Below, one piece after another: positions 22,801-23,863 of a DNA stretch of 23,863 bases. The stretch comes from JBAWXE01 sp037144255 (lineage in GTDB: Bacteria > Bacteroidota > Bacteroidia > Chitinophagales > Chitinophagaceae). The notes under the pieces were generated by a model, which was given only the letters and a program-made list of their open reading frames with translations, was not told where the DNA came from and made no database searches. Positions within the stretch are counted from its first letter, which is position 1; every line of letters starts with the position of its first letter. A program made the position numbers and the translations under genes. Location: assembly GCA_037144255.1 (NCBI GenBank), contig JBAWXE010000036.1, positions 1 to 23,863 on the forward strand, in the 5' to 3' direction.

Positions 22801-23391
22801 TTTCATTTCTTGCACCGTACCTACCGATGTGCCGATGATCAAACTACCTTCTTTGATTGATAATTTATCAGCACCCTCGAACTGTAATTGTACCTGATGC
22901 GCATCTGCTCCCGGCTGTATCACAAACTCATATTCCAGATTCCCCCATGTAGACGATAAGTGCATATTGATACCCTCCCACAGCTGCTTATAGTCCATGG
23001 CCATATAAGGGTGTATACCGCTTTTCCATCTCTTGGGGTCCTTACCCAGAAAGTAGTTGAAATAAGAAGGCTCCTCTTTGCTACCCACTATCTCAGGTGC
23101 TAATGCCCCCACAAAACTCATTTTGTAAGCATGATATTTCAGTATTGGCGGGTTCAGTACCTGCCCATGCTCATAGCCGTCTATTCTGCCATCGTTCGAT
23201 GGGTCTCCTATCAGGTAAGTGATACCATCTGTTTGCAAGTAGATATCACTTTTGCCCGTCATGGCCTTATACCTGAAAGGTCCATCCCATTGCCCTTGGT
23301 TCTCTATAAATTCTATAGGCGACTGCGCATAGGCATACTGCACTAAAGAAGATAGTAGAAGTAATAAATAAAGTGAGTAACGATATTTCAT
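19840..23391 (-). CDS. Large secreted SBBP/PKD protein with type B T9SS (gliding-motility) C-terminal domain
   Basis: An extracellular protein of 1183 residues. The signal peptide is 1-22 (ending YAYAQ). Residues 25-245 are the conserved N-terminal beta domain common to this class (FIENQGQW, then TLVIDP). About 245-720 hold SBBP-type propeller repeats: YATYIGGSINER, GSTYIGGSGPDG, WSTYIGGSNQDA, each with ..DFPTT../..YPVTSG.. partners. About 755-1095 are four PKD-type domains (SYTWDFGD, TFTWSFGDGG, SVLWTLGDGA, SYMWNFGDGE). Residues 1093-1183 are the type B sorting domain (IPTAFSPNGDGENDIL, FNRWGQLVFES, WDGSFNGK, YVLTATF). ATG 23391 is chosen over a TTG at 23412, which overlaps the promoter-like box. 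It is translated just before the PorP/SprF gene, its probable export partner. Adhesion or matrix roles are likely but unproven. Confidence 0.92.
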   Translation of the reverse strand: MKYRYSLYLLLLLSSLVQYAYAQSPIEFIENQGQWDGPFRYKAMTGKSDIYLQTDGITYLIGDPSNDGRIDGYEHGQVLNPPILKYHAYKMSFVGALAPEIVGSKEEPSYFNYFLGKDPKRWKSGIHPYMAMDYKQLWEGINMHLSSTWGNLEYEFVIQPGADAHQVQLQFEGADKLSIKEGSLIIGTSVGTVQEMKPYAYQYINGNRVQVACNYKLKGTMVSYNFPNDYDATQTLVIDPTVVFATFTGSTADNWGFTATYDNQGNFYAGGIAHGSGFPTSLGAFQLNFAGGVGATGTQYGSDVAIIKYNPLGTNRIYATYIGGSINERPHSMIVDAYNNLIIAGRTNSPDYPVTSGAYDVSFNGDYDIMVTKLNAAGTALLGSTYIGGSGPDGVNFDSTETYYGGLKHNYGDDARSEVQVDKLGQIYITGSTQSIDFPTTVNALQSSLQGTQDGIVCKFDSNLTSLVWSTYIGGSNQDAGYVMVFDTAQTSLYVAGGTQSPNFPTTAGTLYPTYQGDSADGFILKFQNSAPYTLQAGTFMGTSGYDQVYGIQVDANDNVYAMGQALGGQFPVQPTGVYSNPSSSQFVIKMNNTLSSNIFSTVFGKGDPLHTDISPVAFLVDTCQNIYISGWGGNLFINTMPVSIGNTTGLPITANALQSTTDGRDFYFIVLSKNIQSLLYATFMGEPTGVGEHVDGGTSRFDKNGIVYQAICGGCGGSSAFPTTPGAWSNINNGLSGGIPNCNEIALKIRFDLGSVNAQAQANPTATGCAPLQVQFSNGSVNATSYTWDFGDMGTSTAVAPSHTFMAPGVYTVTMVAYNPNACKEYDTVKLQITVLTNSIKPGFNAVVTDSCGPYTIGITNTSQYSATPGAQTFTTFTWSFGDGGTATGANPGGHSYADTGTYLVTMTMKDTTACNSPDTVTQVVHIGSQRMSATFNVPDALCSAHGITLVTHPVNATSVLWTLGDGATSNLDSFKHVYDSAGTYIVKLFVSNPNTCEKIDSFSKAITISLAPTAQFTFTPNYPEINTPTTFINSSTNAVSYMWNFGDGENSSKINPVHQYNVTNSYTVCLTAIGSSGCTDSICKIVPTEVQPIIDIPTAFSPNGDGENDILYVRGVAIKTMDLRIFNRWGQLVFESTSQADGWDGSFNGKQQEQDAYAYVLTATFYDKTTYQKKGNVTLIR

Positions 23392-23402
23392 ATGTTTATG
23401 GT

Positions 23403-23434
23403 CAAAGCACAATACGGCATAGTAAATTTAACAA
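23403..23434 (-). promoter_or_regulatory. Putative promoter of the type B cargo-porP/sprF operon
   Basis: On the - strand, TTG (23432-23434) and GTGCTTTG (23403-23410) are 21 nt apart, matching the spacing of the TTG/TAnnTTTG pair. The -7 box deviates at the first two bases. The ATG at 23391 follows 11 nt later. Confidence 0.4.
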
Positions 23435-23601
23435 ACTTTTACTATATAATAGACGGCTAAAAACCCTCAAAGGTTAAGTCTCTAAGGGTTCTATTAAGTA
23501 TATAAATAATTGTATATTGTATAAGCATATTGCGCCTTCAAGAACCTCCATCATCAAAATCTATTTGGAAACCCCTACCTCCATTTCGTATCTTTATCTC
23601 A

Positions 23602-23630
23602 ATTCTAGGTCGTCCTCCCAACGCTAGAAT
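23602..23630. repeat. Inverted repeat attctag/ctagaat inside the right element
   Basis: Perfect 7-bp arms (23602-23608 and 23624-23630) with a 15-nt spacer, next to the second attgcaa-N7-ggagatt motif. It may be a third type of hairpin core. Confidence 0.5.
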
Positions 23631-23679
23631 GAATCTCCCAAGTATTTGCAATTCGTCCTTCATATTGCAAAATATTCTT

Positions 23680-23739
23680 CGGTAATCAATCGGTAACAAC
23701 CGGAAATCCATCGGTAATTTTTCGGTAACGAATCGGTAA
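23680..23739 (-). repeat. Array of TTACCG hexamers, right copy
   Basis: On the - strand TTACCG, written CGGTAA on +, occurs at 23680, 23691, 23712, 23723 and 23734, with a degenerate CGGAAA at 23701. Steps are 11, 10, 11, 11 and 11 bp. As in the left array, one internal unit is degenerate and one step is 10 bp. Confidence 0.75.
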
Positions 23740-23746
23740 AAAAGCT

Positions 23747-23774
23747 GTCATTGCGGGCTTGACCCGCAATCTCC
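23747..23774 (-). repeat. REP-like 28-nt motif with a GC-rich hairpin core
   Basis: On the - strand: ggagatt, a core gcggg-tcaag-cccgc that forms a perfect 5-bp stem (extended by flanking att/aat to 8 bp, 23750-23770), then aatgac. Same length and flanks as 299-326. Confidence 0.7.
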
Positions 23775-23863
23775 CCAGCCCTTGCAATTAGCTCTTATAA
23801 CACTAATTCAAATGTTACACTGTAACCCAAATGCGACCCTCAAAAATAAATTAAACAGATTCG

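Larger units (their letters stand above)
23392..23863. other. Non-coding region with promoter and inverted repeat element
   Basis: 472 bases without a plausible gene. 23392-23440 hold the promoter of the large cargo gene. A weak inverted repeat aaccct/agggtt lies at 23462-23490. From 23563 to the window end is the right copy of the composite repeat element, which runs off the window. Confidence 0.65.
23563..23863 (-). repeat. Composite intergenic repeat element, right inverted copy
   Basis: Read on the - strand from 23863 it gives the same block order as 225-491: cgaatctgtttaa (23851-23863), gtcgcatttgggttaca (23821-23837), the attgcaa/ggagatt/core/aatgac module (23747-23788), the TTACCG array (23680-23739) and the 29-nt block (23563-23591). 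It has about 85 extra bases between array and 29-nt block, including a second attgcaa-N7-ggagatt motif (23632-23652). A 13-bp palindrome gttacactgtaac is at 23814-23826. It is cut by the window edge. Confidence 0.8.

Noticed and set aside
23462..23490. aaccct/agggtt inverted repeat as a terminator
   Set aside because: The 6-bp arms are 17 nt apart, no T-run follows, and no gene ends here.
1..23863. Composite transposon bounded by inverted ends
   Set aside because: The end elements are diverged modular repeats, the interior is housekeeping and envelope genes, and no transposase or target-site duplication is visible.

Overview
The window looks like chromosomal DNA of a member of the Bacteroidota, probably near the Chitinophagaceae (family is inference). 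Three secreted proteins end in type A type IX secretion (T9SS) sorting domains and one in a type B gliding-motility domain, next to a PorP/SprF-family gene. Several genes have a TAnnTTTG -7 promoter box, as in this phylum, and the DNA is AT-rich. No tRNA, rRNA, transposase, phage or CRISPR locus was found.

Layout. Positions 1-595 are a non-coding cluster of dispersed repeats. Positions 596-4588 hold two related T9SS-secreted proteins on the + strand: an Omp28-like protein with a WCGYC motif, and a thioredoxin-fold protein that lacks the CxxC. Then come scpB and an M28 metallopeptidase with a C-terminal PDZ domain (+). The peptidase runs tail to tail, with overlapping stop codons, into an ABC exporter (-). 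asd (+) faces a tatC-rpiB operon (-) across a perfectly symmetric bidirectional terminator. Next is an ECF sigma factor with a membrane protein that joins an anti-sigma-like N-terminus to a periplasmic trypsin-like protease (-). A divergent Ala/Lys-rich lipoprotein follows (+), then a six-bladed NHL propeller protein with a T9SS signal (-), rsmI, the overlapping pair pssA-purS, an OmpR-type response regulator, and a two-gene unit of a 1183-residue SBBP/PKD type B T9SS cargo and a PorP/SprF protein (all -).

Functional threads. Cell-envelope and export functions dominate: T9SS cargos, TatC, the ABC exporter, PssA, a lipoprotein, and a probable envelope-signalling sigma/anti-sigma pair. Housekeeping genes (scpB, asd, rpiB, rsmI, purS) are scattered among them. 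Nothing in the gene set suggests a recent foreign island.

The most unusual signal is non-coding. Related composite elements of about 0.3 kb lie in inverted orientation at the two ends of the window. Each has the same ordered blocks: a 13-nt and a 17-nt conserved block, a 42-nt module with an exchangeable 15-nt hairpin core, an array of TTACCG hexamers spaced about 11 bp apart, and a 29-nt terminal block matching at 28 of 29 positions. The sigma factor/protease-anti-sigma locus is the most interesting coding candidate.
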